Origin: Chitinophaga pinensis
GTDB taxonomy: Bacteria > Bacteroidota > Bacteroidia > Chitinophagales > Chitinophagaceae
Reading direction: 5' to 3'
Assembly: GCA_945876095.1 (NCBI GenBank)
Contig: CAMCMP010000012.1
Coordinates: forward strand, 36,950 to 100,949
DNA: 64,000 nt
Part shown: piece after piece, positions 36,518-45,674 of the stretch
Numbering within the stretch: position 1 is the stretch's first letter
Layout: the number at the start of each line of letters is the position of its first letter
Position numbers and translations under genes: made by a program
Notes under the pieces: generated by a model
The model's input: only the letters and a program-made list of their open reading frames with translations
Told to the model about the DNA's origin: nothing
The model's database searches: none

Positions 36518-38404
36518 ATGACGCATAATTTTAAAATAAATGATAACCTTGGCGAAACATACAATGATGTTTACACACCTGAAGTTCTGGAAGCTCTTTC
36601 TTTACTAGCTCCTTTCAACAAAGAAATTAAGGAAGCCATGGATGCCCGCATTAAACTAAGAGCATCGCGAGAACAACAACAACAACGCATTGCCTTTTTG
36701 GATCCCGAAAGTTATATTCCCAGAACACAAATAAAAGTTCAGGATGCTAGGGATGGCAAATTTGAAGGTGCAATTATTCCTGCAGATTTGCAACGGCAAT
36801 GGATACAGGGCACTGGACCTGCAGCCAAGCCCAATGCATCGATCGAAAGTAGTATTCGCAATGTTGCGTATGCTCTGCTTTCGGGTGCAGATGGCTGGAT
36901 GTTTGATGGGGAAGATGCGTTGGGTCAAGTAAATACCATGTCGCTCGATAACCAACGCAACTTAAAACTAGCCATCAAAAAAGATTCAGTGTTTTTGAAA
37001 GTTGCTGAAATTGTTGCAGTTGAAATGAACCGCTGGTCAATGAATTTCTTTGGCAATGAGATTGTTTCAAATTGGGAGGAGCAATTAAATTTTACTACCA
37101 AAATATTCCGAGCACGTGGGTTGCACCTTGATGACCGACACGTTTGTGATGCCAATGGCATTGCCATGGCGGCATCCATAGTTGACCTGACTTTGTATGT
37201 TGTAAACAATTATCAAGTACTAATAAAAGCAGGTTCATCCATCGTGCTGTATTTACCTAAAATTCAAACAGCAGGCGAAGCGGCTCTGTGGAACGATTTG
37301 ATTACTGCATTGGAAGCTCATCTCGGTCTTTCCACTGGAACGGTTAAGGTATATGTTTTGGTTGAGCAACTCGAAGCTACCCATCAGTTGATGGAAATTA
37401 GAGCCGCACTGGGAAAACATTTTGTAGGATACAATACTGGGCGATGGGATTATATTAATAGCGTGGTGGATGCGATGGCCTGGAAGGAAGATTTTGTCAA
37501 TCCTGATATTGAAGCCATAACTATGACTTATGGTTATATGCGTAATTATGAGCACCGCGTGAGATGTGCTGTAAATACACCCGATATTAATGGAAACTAT
37601 GCATTATGGCAAGGTGGTATGGAGCCTAATATTCCAGTTGGTTCAGCGGAAGGTGTTTCAGCGAGTATGAAGAAAGCTGTTGCTGGCGCAGAACGGGAAC
37701 AACAGGAAGGTGCAAGTGGAAAATGGGTAGCACATTGGAAAATGGTAAATATTGTAAGACCTGTATGGGAAAAGGTAGGTGCCGCAAATCAAATAGGAAG
37801 AATATTTCCGGCGCTAACCTATACCCGGCAAGATGCAGACGGGCTAATTTTGATTGAAAAAGCACCTACAACAATTCGAGGTGCACGCAACCTATTAAGC
37901 GTAGCATTGCAATACGGGAATGCTTTTGGGCAGGGAATGCAGGCAGCTGCGCTGAAGCCAGCTGATTTTTTTGGCAATGATGATATTTTATACCTGATGG
38001 AAGATATGGCTACGGGAGAAATCAGGTTGAGCATTCTTTGGGAATGGGTACACAAAGAAGCAATAATTAGTGAAGATGATTCGCAAATCGGAATAAAAGC
38101 TGGCGATAAATTTTCGATGGAATTATTTGAAAAACTATTGGAGGAGGAATATGAAAAATTAATAAACGCCAACAATAAAGATGTATTCGATAATTCAAAA
38201 ACTACCACATTACCCATTTCAAAAGAAATAGCAATTACTTACATCCATTGCGAAGAAAAACTGCCATGGTTTATCGACCTACTTAATATTAACCTTAACA
38301 ATATTAATTTGGAGGAAGCAAAAAAGAGAATAAATAATTACAGAAATTCCTTCATTAAAGATGGAGTCCGTATTACTGAAAATCTTGATTTTCTAAGCAG
38401 TTAA
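36518..38404 (+). CDS. Malate synthase-like enzyme (long, divergent)
   Basis: 628 aa; malate synthase A is usually about 530-540. The enzyme condenses glyoxylate and acetyl-CoA to malate. Seen: GWMFDGEDALGQVNTMSLDN (metal-site region, 126-145), RARGLHLDDRH (198-208), VLVEQLEATHQLMEI, GYNTGRWDYI (304-313), GGMEPNIPVGS, and the catalytic-base region MEDMATGEI with Asp496. The key residues are present, but the usual MGGMAA(x)IP block is altered and the C-terminus carries about 70 extra residues. With lutABC directly upstream, it suggests that the unit yields or consumes glyoxylate. No isocitrate lyase gene is in the window. Confidence 0.85.
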   Translation: MTHNFKINDNLGETYNDVYTPEVLEALSLLAPFNKEIKEAMDARIKLRASREQQQQRIAFLDPESYIPRTQIKVQDARDGKFEGAIIPADLQRQWIQGTGPAAKPNASIESSIRNVAYALLSGADGWMFDGEDALGQVNTMSLDNQRNLKLAIKKDSVFLKVAEIVAVEMNRWSMNFFGNEIVSNWEEQLNFTTKIFRARGLHLDDRHVCDANGIAMAASIVDLTLYVVNNYQVLIKAGSSIVLYLPKIQTAGEAALWNDLITALEAHLGLSTGTVKVYVLVEQLEATHQLMEIRAALGKHFVGYNTGRWDYINSVVDAMAWKEDFVNPDIEAITMTYGYMRNYEHRVRCAVNTPDINGNYALWQGGMEPNIPVGSAEGVSASMKKAVAGAEREQQEGASGKWVAHWKMVNIVRPVWEKVGAANQIGRIFPALTYTRQDADGLILIEKAPTTIRGARNLLSVALQYGNAFGQGMQAAALKPADFFGNDDILYLMEDMATGEIRLSILWEWVHKEAIISEDDSQIGIKAGDKFSMELFEKLLEEEYEKLINANNKDVFDNSKTTTLPISKEIAITYIHCEEKLPWFIDLLNINLNNINLEEAKKRINNYRNSFIKDGVRITENLDFLSS

Positions 38405-38917
38405 TTGAGCAGCTCAATACGATAGCTTAATTGGGTAATGTAGTTCCTGGTTTTGGAACCTTAGATTTAAGTTGGATTTTCTAATAGGTATAGCTTTCAG
38501 GTTGATGCTGGATGTAACGAAGCATTATTGTGAAGAACTGATAAAAACTAACTTAGTTAAATGTTTTTTTAAGGTTGGCGTAAACCAAGCAAGAAAATAT
38601 ATCCGTATTTATCCGAAAATATACGAATTCAGTTACGGAAAGCTTCTATTATGGGATTAACGGCAATGGATATACAGCATATTATTCCAGAATTTAGTTA
38701 TGTCATTAACAGGTGCTAAATATGTCGATGACATCTCATAGAACCTATTGTGCTTGGAATAATGGCTACATTCGAAGTATAAATTGCGTTAAATAAAGTT
38801 GAAGTTTACATAAGGCAGTTAGCATAAAGCTGAGCAGTTTAAAGAAATTGACATCTTTCTTATGCTTTTTTAATTTTGGTGATAGCTTATGAGGCTGTAA
38901 AGAAATATTTTTTAAAC
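38405..38917. other. Gene-poor region between malate synthase and the PUL regulator
   Basis: About 510 AT-rich bases. A 62-codon frame at 38472-38660 has no recognisable domain, and the flanking sequence has many stops. It may be decayed coding DNA, but no family could be assigned. No RNA gene or terminator hairpin was noticed. Confidence 0.5.
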
Positions 38918-38945
38918 TTGTAGGGGTATCGACTACTTTAACCGT
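38918..38945 (+). promoter_or_regulatory. Candidate ECF-sigma promoter before the ECF gene
   Basis: TTGTAGGGGTA is followed after 14 bases by CGT. The same arrangement, with identical spacing, is found before fecR. This fits a -35/-10 pair read by the ECF sigma factor itself (autoregulation). Confidence 0.55.
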
Positions 38946-39027
38946 TTTAAAAATAGGGCTAACTGTATTTTGGAGTAATTTCATGACTTGGGATTCAATA
39001 TCATTATACTATATTTTTTTTATCCTA

Positions 39028-39585
39028 ATGGCTAAAATAAAAATCTCTAAAGAATCGACTGAGCAACAAAAAAAAAATGTTGATTTCAATGAATTATTTC
39101 GGGAATTCTTTAAGCCTCTTTGTGCCTATTGTCAATGCAAATTTGGCCTAGGAATAGATGATGCTAAGGATACTGTTCACTCTGGGTTTATGAGTTTATT
39201 AGAATCTAATTTTATTTTTTCCTCCAAATTATCTGCAAGAGCTTACCTGTATAAAATAGTTACGAATATTTGTATTGATATGGCAAGGCACAAAAAAGTC
39301 AAACAACATCATGTACTGCATATTCTGCAAAAAATGCCAGAATCTAAATTAGAAATGGATTACAACAGTGTAGAATTTAAGGGATTGGAAAACGACATTA
39401 AAAAAGTAATAGATGAAATGCCAGAGAAGATGAGAGAAGTATTTCTGTTGTCTAGGGATAATAAATTTAAGAATGCGGAAATTGCTCAAAAAAAGGGGAT
39501 TTCAATAAAAACCGTAGAAACTCAGATGAGCCGTTCGTTAGCGTTGCTTAGACAAAGATTAGCTTCTTACATTGGTATTCTTTGA
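39028..39585 (+). CDS. ECF RNA polymerase sigma factor of the PUL
   Basis: 185 aa from the ATG at 39028; an ATG 15 codons earlier would give a hydrophobic leader untypical of sigma factors. Region 2 is around FNELFREFFKPLCAYCQCKF and KDTVHSGFMSLLES. Region 4 (VIDEMPEKMREVFLLSRDNK, AEIAQKKGISIKTVETQMSR) carries the HTH that reads the -35 box. It is partnered with the FecR-type anti-sigma factor just downstream, as is usual for SusC/D systems, and likely turns on the PUL when the glycan is sensed by SusC. Confidence 0.9.
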   Translation: MAKIKISKESTEQQKKNVDFNELFREFFKPLCAYCQCKFGLGIDDAKDTVHSGFMSLLESNFIFSSKLSARAYLYKIVTNICIDMARHKKVKQHHVLHILQKMPESKLEMDYNSVEFKGLENDIKKVIDEMPEKMREVFLLSRDNKFKNAEIAQKKGISIKTVETQMSRSLALLRQRLASYIGIL

Positions 39586-39631
39586 ATTTGTTACTGGTTT
39601 ATAAGGAGGTTCTAAATAAATTTTTAATTGT

Positions 39632-39659
39632 TTGTAGGGGTAACTACCTATTTAAACGT
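39632..39659 (+). promoter_or_regulatory. Candidate ECF-sigma promoter before fecR
   Basis: TTGTAGGGGTA, 14 bases, then CGT: the same motif and spacing as before the sigma gene. It lies just upstream of the fecR ATG at 39670, so the transcript would have a very short leader. Confidence 0.55.
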
Positions 39660-39669
39660 AATAGTAATA

Positions 39670-40830
39670 ATGTTGATGGAAAATAAAAATGAATTGGATA
39701 GATTATTTATTTTGTATTTAACGAAAGAATTAAATATTCAGGAGGAGATATGTTTTATAAATTTGGTTAATTCTGACTCATTAGTTAAAGAAAAATTTGT
39801 CGAATATGCAAGTGTATGGAGGCTCTTAGAGATCAAGGAGAATTTAGATAAGATTGTGGTCGAGGATGAGTTAGATCAATTTAGAGTGTTGTATAAGGCT
39901 CGTAGTATAGTCAAATTAAACCAAGGAGAGCAATTAAATGATTACAAATTGCAGGTTGAAAAGAAGGGTTTCAAATATATTAGACCAGTTCGATTTGCTT
40001 CTGTTGCGGCCACTTTGATAGTATTTTTTGGTATTACTTGGCTTTTATTTAAACCAAGTAAAGAAAAGGTTGCTGGCATGAAGGAGATTAATACTATACA
40101 ACCTGCTGGCGAAAAGTTCTACACACGGGTTGAAAAAAATGTATCTGGTAAATCTCGGTTAATTTGGCTACAGGATGGCTCTGAAGTTTTATTAAGTGAT
40201 AAAAGTGAATTAAGATATACGGAGCCATTTGCAAAGGATAAAAGAGACATTAGCTTAAAAGGAAAGGCGAGATTTATAGTAGCGAAAGATAAATCAAAGC
40301 CATTTACTGTATTCAGTGGAGATATTTCAACTACTGCTATTGGGACTGAATTTTTGGTTACTAATTTTGAAAACGCGCGTTTTATTAATGTTCAATTATT
40401 CGAGGGTAAGGTTTTAATAAAATCAGCTAATAGTGAAAAAATAAAGCTCAATAAATCTTTTTATTTACTACCTGGGCAGGAGTTTTTTTATAATAAAAGA
40501 AATGTCACAGGACAAATCAGAAGAATACCATCGGAGATTTTAAAAAATAATTTTGTGAACAAGGAACTGGTTAATGAAATTCCTGATATACCCAAAGACG
40601 TTAAAGGGGAATGGTACATGTTTAACAATCAATCATTACCAGTCATTTTTGATCAATTGAAAAGTATGTATGGCGTGGAGATTATTTATAAGGAAAAGGA
40701 CTTACAAAAACTTTATTTTATTGGACGATTTGAAAAGATAGATTCTATTGATTATATTCTAAAGAGTATTGCAGAAATAAATAAATTAACGATTACAAAA
40801 GAAAACAATAGGTATATCATTCGCAAATAA
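39670..40830 (+). CDS. FecR-type anti-sigma factor
   Basis: 386 aa from the ATG at 39670. The cytoplasmic N-terminus binds the sigma factor, and one membrane helix (FASVAATLIVFFGITWLLF) lies at about residues 113-131. The periplasmic FecR domain shows GEKFYTRVEKNVSGKSRLIW, LQDGSEVLLSDKSELRY, and FTVFSGDISTTAIGTEFLV. The C-terminal DUF4974-like domain is around LPVIFDQLKSMYGVEIIY. It transmits a signal from the N-terminal extension of a SusC-type receptor to the ECF factor. Confidence 0.92.
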   Translation: MLMENKNELDRLFILYLTKELNIQEEICFINLVNSDSLVKEKFVEYASVWRLLEIKENLDKIVVEDELDQFRVLYKARSIVKLNQGEQLNDYKLQVEKKGFKYIRPVRFASVAATLIVFFGITWLLFKPSKEKVAGMKEINTIQPAGEKFYTRVEKNVSGKSRLIWLQDGSEVLLSDKSELRYTEPFAKDKRDISLKGKARFIVAKDKSKPFTVFSGDISTTAIGTEFLVTNFENARFINVQLFEGKVLIKSANSEKIKLNKSFYLLPGQEFFYNKRNVTGQIRRIPSEILKNNFVNKELVNEIPDIPKDVKGEWYMFNNQSLPVIFDQLKSMYGVEIIYKEKDLQKLYFIGRFEKIDSIDYILKSIAEINKLTITKENNRYIIRK

Positions 40831-40946
40831 TACCTTTTCAAATATTGTAAATTAAAATTGATTTTACTATCTCTGACGAGAGAATGGTGATCAGAAAAAG
40901 CAATTGTTTTAATTTTTTATTCATCACTTTTAAATTTTGTTGCTAT

Positions 40947-43900
40947 ATGAGATTTAATCAAATTAAACTCAGGGGCTACTGCCTTGCCCTGTTGTCTATC
41001 TTCTGCACAATGAGTTCTTCAAAGATTATTGCGCAAGAAAAAAATTCTGTTGTACGAGGGCTTGTTCAAAGTAATAATAGTGTGCCAATAGCCGGTGTCT
41101 CTGTTATTATACGAAACACAAAAAATAACTTTACATCTGGTGTAAGTACAGATTTATCGGGATCATTCTCCTTTGTCCGTATTCTATCAGGGGGACCTTA
41201 TTCGTTTATTTTTTCAGCAGTCGGTTACGAAACTCAAACCTTGTCTGGATACACATTAAAGGAGGGTGTTACCGTATCGCTAATGGTTAAAATGAAAGAC
41301 AGTGTTGCTTCGATGGAACAAGTAGTGGTGGTTGGATATGGAAGCCAAAAAAGGAAGGATCTTACTGGTTCTGTAGGTTCAGTAGCCTCAAAGGATTTCA
41401 AGGACCTGGGTATTTCCCGCATCGACCAGGGTATTGCTGGCCGGGTAGCAGGTGTTCAAGTGAAATCTGCAACCGGTGAACCTGGAGCCGCCCCCCAGAT
41501 ACGCATCCGGGGAGTGGGTAGTATTTCCGCTGGGGTAAGTCCACTATATGTAGTTGATGGGTTCCCTTTAGATAATATCCAATCGCTTAATCCTAATGAT
41601 ATACAGAGTATGGATATTTTGAAGGATGCATCTGCTACCGCGATTTATGGTTCTCGCGGTTCTAATGGAGTGGTAATAATCAACACTGTCAGGGGCAAGG
41701 CCGGTAAGCCAACCCTTGGATTGGATACCTATTATGGCATGCAGCGGGTTTCAAAAATTCCCAAAATGAAAAACTCAGTTCAGCACGCACAGTGGTGGCT
41801 TGATGGAATGCGCAACAAAAATATGGATGATGGCAACCCTGTTACCGGTTCACCGGACACTTGGAAAGCAGCTGTTCCCCAGGTCATCTTGGATATATTG
41901 TCAGGTAAAAATACTACCGATATAGAACCGCTCGAAAGTGTCCTGGTAGATGCTCCCCAAAAAATGTATGCTTTGTCTGCCTCCGGAGGTTCAGAGTCGG
42001 TGAAATACGCGCTTAGCGGTGAATATCTTCAGCAGGATGGTATCGTAATCAATAGCGGATTTGAGCGGTACTCAATTCGCGCGAATATTGATGCAAAGCT
42101 GACTGAGAAATTATCACTAAAGCTAAATTTAAACCCCTCATTCACTGATCAAAGATCACTGCCCTCAACGGGTGTTTGTTGCCTTGGTTCTGGAGTAGTG
42201 GCAGCCGCTTTAAATATTCTTCCTTTCAGACCTATGCTGGATGACAAGGGCAATTATTTCAATTATGATGGACTTGCCGACATGGCGGCTGTTTACAATC
42301 CATTAGCGTCTGCGCAGGAAACCAAAGTGTCCAATAAAATGGACCGGTTGTTAGGCAATGTGAATGCAGAATACCAGATAAATAAAGATCTCAAGTTTAT
42401 TTTCTTACTGGGAGGAAGCGTTGTCAACACTAAGGGAATGCTATTTAAACCACAACGAGCCTATTTTTTTAATGACCTTGCTTTTGGCTCCGACAACTCT
42501 TCGAAGATTACTAATTGGCTTACAGAATATACCCTGAACTATACTAAGAGCCTAGGTAAACACAATATTACTGGCCTGGCGGGCTATTCGGTTCAAAAAG
42601 AAAATGGGGAATCCAATTCTCTCAGCAGCAACCGTTTCCCCAATAACCTAGTATCTACCTTAAGCGCTGTGAGCAACTTAATTACTGCCGGTACTTCCAA
42701 CCAGTACGAATGGTCGCTACTTTCCTACCTGGCAAGGGCGAACTATAATTATAACAGCAAATATTATGTAACAGCCTCCATCAGAACGGATGGGTCTTCC
42801 CGCTTTGGCAGTGAAAATAAATATGGCCTCTTTCCCTCTTTCGCATTGGCCTGGCGGGTAACAGGCGAAGAGTTTCTTAAAAATATAACCTTCCTGAATG
42901 AATTGAAAATAAGAACTAGTTACGGCCAAACAGGTAGCAATAATATTGGTAACTACGATCAGTTTGCGACATTAGATTATGTAAATTATACATTGGGAAA
43001 TGCTGCTTTTGCGGGGACTGCCCCCGGACGTCTTGGAAATCCATTTCTTACATGGGAAAAACAAGCATCGATAGATGTAGGTATTGATGCCAGCTTATTC
43101 AAAAGGCGTATAAATATTACTTTGGATCATTTTAACTCCAGGAATACCGACCTGCTGCTGAATGTAAACATACCTAATGTAACCGGTTTCAGTACAGCAC
43201 TGCAGAATATAGGGGAGGTTAAAAATACTGGTTGGGAGTTTGTGTTGAATACCGTAAATATTAATAGGAGTACATTTAACTGGAGTACCGATTTCAACCT
43301 GTCAATCTACCGGAATGAAGTGTTAAAGCTCGGACCCCAAGGAGACCCGATCTATGTTGGAAACAACATTACAAAGATTGGGCAGCCTATCGGAATGTTC
43401 TATGGGTTCCTTACCGATGGTATTTTTAAGAACGCAGCCGAACTCAGTGCGGGGCCTATATTTAATCCCGGCGCATCTGATCGGTCAAGAGTGGGTGATA
43501 TTCGTTTTAAAGATATCAGTGGTCCCGCTGGGAAGCCCGATGGGATCATCAATAATTTCGACAATACAATCATGGGCTCACCCTACCCAGATTTTTATTA
43601 TGGTATCACCAATAGAGTTTCTTATAAAGATATTATGCTAAGTTTTACTATGCAGGGATCAGATGGAAACCAGATTTATGCGCTCTCAAGAGATGGAGGT
43701 TATAGTGGTCGAGCAAGGGTTAGAGGGTATGCATTCAGCAACAATTACTGGAAATCGGAGGCCGAACCGGGCGATGGCTCAACCCCCAGGCCCAATGATA
43801 CCCCAAAAGGAGGATTCCGGCTACCCAATCAGAAATACCTCGACAATGGAACTTACCTGCGAGTGAATAATATTACCCTTAGCTATAATTTCCCGGACAC

Positions 43901-44090
43901 CTGGGCGAAAAAAATGAAATTAAACGGTTTACGGATTTATGCCAATGCACTCAATCCATTTCTAATCACCAAAAATACAGCGTTCAACCCGGATGTAAGC
44001 ATGAGTGATAGCCCACTTAGCCCCGGAATGGAATCGAACGATTATCCATTACCAAAAGGGATCATCTTTGGACTGAATATAAAATTTTAA
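40947..44090 (+). CDS. susC: SusC/RagA-family TonB-dependent outer-membrane transporter
   Basis: 1047 aa from the ATG at 40947, which gives a standard signal peptide (LRGYCLALLSIFCTMSSSKI). A CarboxypepD_reg-like domain (VVRGLVQSNNSVPIAGVSVI) is followed by the TonB-box-like MEQVVVVGYGSQKRKDLTGS, the plug with VSPLYVVDGFPLDNIQSLNP and SATAIYGSRGSNGVVIINT, then the 22-strand barrel ending in an aromatic residue (GLNIKF). It imports oligosaccharides captured with SusD, powered by TonB-ExbBD. Base composition changes sharply near 41.4 kb inside the gene. Confidence 0.95.
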   Translation: MRFNQIKLRGYCLALLSIFCTMSSSKIIAQEKNSVVRGLVQSNNSVPIAGVSVIIRNTKNNFTSGVSTDLSGSFSFVRILSGGPYSFIFSAVGYETQTLSGYTLKEGVTVSLMVKMKDSVASMEQVVVVGYGSQKRKDLTGSVGSVASKDFKDLGISRIDQGIAGRVAGVQVKSATGEPGAAPQIRIRGVGSISAGVSPLYVVDGFPLDNIQSLNPNDIQSMDILKDASATAIYGSRGSNGVVIINTVRGKAGKPTLGLDTYYGMQRVSKIPKMKNSVQHAQWWLDGMRNKNMDDGNPVTGSPDTWKAAVPQVILDILSGKNTTDIEPLESVLVDAPQKMYALSASGGSESVKYALSGEYLQQDGIVINSGFERYSIRANIDAKLTEKLSLKLNLNPSFTDQRSLPSTGVCCLGSGVVAAALNILPFRPMLDDKGNYFNYDGLADMAAVYNPLASAQETKVSNKMDRLLGNVNAEYQINKDLKFIFLLGGSVVNTKGMLFKPQRAYFFNDLAFGSDNSSKITNWLTEYTLNYTKSLGKHNITGLAGYSVQKENGESNSLSSNRFPNNLVSTLSAVSNLITAGTSNQYEWSLLSYLARANYNYNSKYYVTASIRTDGSSRFGSENKYGLFPSFALAWRVTGEEFLKNITFLNELKIRTSYGQTGSNNIGNYDQFATLDYVNYTLGNAAFAGTAPGRLGNPFLTWEKQASIDVGIDASLFKRRINITLDHFNSRNTDLLLNVNIPNVTGFSTALQNIGEVKNTGWEFVLNTVNINRSTFNWSTDFNLSIYRNEVLKLGPQGDPIYVGNNITKIGQPIGMFYGFLTDGIFKNAAELSAGPIFNPGASDRSRVGDIRFKDISGPAGKPDGIINNFDNTIMGSPYPDFYYGITNRVSYKDIMLSFTMQGSDGNQIYALSRDGGYSGRARVRGYAFSNNYWKSEAEPGDGSTPRPNDTPKGGFRLPNQKYLDNGTYLRVNNITLSYNFPDTWAKKMKLNGLRIYANALNPFLITKNTAFNPDVSMSDSPLSPGMESNDYPLPKGIIFGLNIKF

Positions 44091-44114
44091 AATACTAACC
44101 CGAAATAATTAGCC

Positions 44115-45554
44115 ATGAAAAAAATACTTATTTTATTCGTTGCATCATCATTTTGGATGATATCATGCAAAAAGAATTTTATTGAGTTAACACCTATATC
44201 TACTGCAAGTGTGGATGCCGTTTATAAAACTGATAAGGATTTCCAGGATGCTGTGGCAGGTATATATTCCACATTAAGAAATCAGTACCAGGATTTTTGG
44301 ATTTTTGGAGACCTACGTGCAGATGACTCCTGGCATGCGCTTGGAAATGATGCTTTTCTCGTTTCCGTTAATACTTTCAGTATGAGCAGTAGCGCCACCT
44401 TGATGATCAATAGCTGGAGAAATTATTATAAAATGATTAGTCGGTCTAATCTGGTCTTAGATAAAATTGCAGCTACTGATGCCGCAGTAGTGAAGAATAA
44501 GGACCGACATATAGCAGAAGCAAGGTTCTTGAGGGCTTTTGCTTACTTTGATTTGGTAAGAATATGGGGGGATGTGCCAATGACCACAACTTCCCTTTCG
44601 ATCGATGCCGGTTATAAACTTAGCCGTGAAAAAGTGCAGAAGATCTACAATGATGTGATTATCCCTGATTTGATATTTGCCGAAAGCAAACTCCCCCCGA
44701 AATTTTCAGGTACGGATGTAGGCCGAGTTACTAAAGGGGCAGCAAGTTCATTACTAGCGCGCGTGTATATGACCTTAAAGGACTTTACAAAGGCCGAAAC
44801 AAAATTGCAGGAAATCACCGGTATGGGCTATGCGTTGCTACCGAACTACAACGACTTATTTGATTATACAAAAGAAGAGCATCATAGTGAATATATTTTT
44901 GATGTTGAATACCAGGATGGGGGATTAGGATTAGGTAGCGGATATTCGAATAAATTCCTTCCCAAATCTGCCGGTTCAGCTGCAGACCTGTTTTATAATG
45001 TCAAGGGAGGCGCCGGTGAGCAAAATACACCAACACTTGAATTCCTGGCAGCTTTTGATCCTACCGACAAACGGAAGGACGTAACGGTTGCAAAAGGGTA
45101 TTATGATAATAGCGGTGTTTTCAAAGGGTTTCTTCAGATAGCTACATTTACAAAAAAATACCTAGCAGCTACACCTGTTATCAATGATAGCAAAGTAAAC
45201 TGGAAAGTTATTCGCTACGCCGATGTATTGCTAATGTACGCGGAGGCCCTGAATGAAAATGGGAAGACCGACCAAGCGATACCATATATCAATATGATTC
45301 GGAAAAGGGCAGGTTTGCCTGCATATACTTCACTTACCAAGGATGTCGCAAGGGATAAAATTTACGACGAAAGGCGTTTTGAACTGGGCATGGAAGGGGT
45401 GCGATGGTTCGACCTGGTAAGAACTGGTAAAGTGAATTCTGTTATGGCACCTTTTGGTATGAAATCACACATGACCGTATTTCCCATTCCGTTAATTGAA
45501 ATACAAATCATCAACAATCCTGCTATTTTACCTCAAAATCCAGGGTACGACTAA
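44115..45554 (+). CDS. susD: SusD/RagB-family glycan-binding lipoprotein
   Basis: 479 aa surface lipoprotein with predicted lipidated Cys18 (FWMISCKKNFIELTP). Seen: the SusD N-terminal STASVDAVYKTDKDFQDAVA, the helical AEARFLRAFAYFDLVRIWGD, and the C-terminal block YADVLLMYAEALNENGKT with RRFELGMEGVRWFDLVRTGK. It forms the lid of the SusC transporter. It lies 24 bases after susC. Confidence 0.95.
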   Translation: MKKILILFVASSFWMISCKKNFIELTPISTASVDAVYKTDKDFQDAVAGIYSTLRNQYQDFWIFGDLRADDSWHALGNDAFLVSVNTFSMSSSATLMINSWRNYYKMISRSNLVLDKIAATDAAVVKNKDRHIAEARFLRAFAYFDLVRIWGDVPMTTTSLSIDAGYKLSREKVQKIYNDVIIPDLIFAESKLPPKFSGTDVGRVTKGAASSLLARVYMTLKDFTKAETKLQEITGMGYALLPNYNDLFDYTKEEHHSEYIFDVEYQDGGLGLGSGYSNKFLPKSAGSAADLFYNVKGGAGEQNTPTLEFLAAFDPTDKRKDVTVAKGYYDNSGVFKGFLQIATFTKKYLAATPVINDSKVNWKVIRYADVLLMYAEALNENGKTDQAIPYINMIRKRAGLPAYTSLTKDVARDKIYDERRFELGMEGVRWFDLVRTGKVNSVMAPFGMKSHMTVFPIPLIEIQIINNPAILPQNPGYD

Positions 45555-45674
45555 GCTAACCAGGTATGATCGAAAATGAATATAGATGAAATGTTCTGGC
45601 ATAAGAAGTAGTTTCGATTGATACCTATATCTTGCTTTGATGTACAAATGTTTATGACACACCTATTTAGTATT

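Noticed and set aside
38472..38660. A 62-codon plus-strand frame between malate synthase and the ECF gene.
   Set aside because: No start signal, no family and stop-rich surroundings; it could be a relic, but this cannot be supported.
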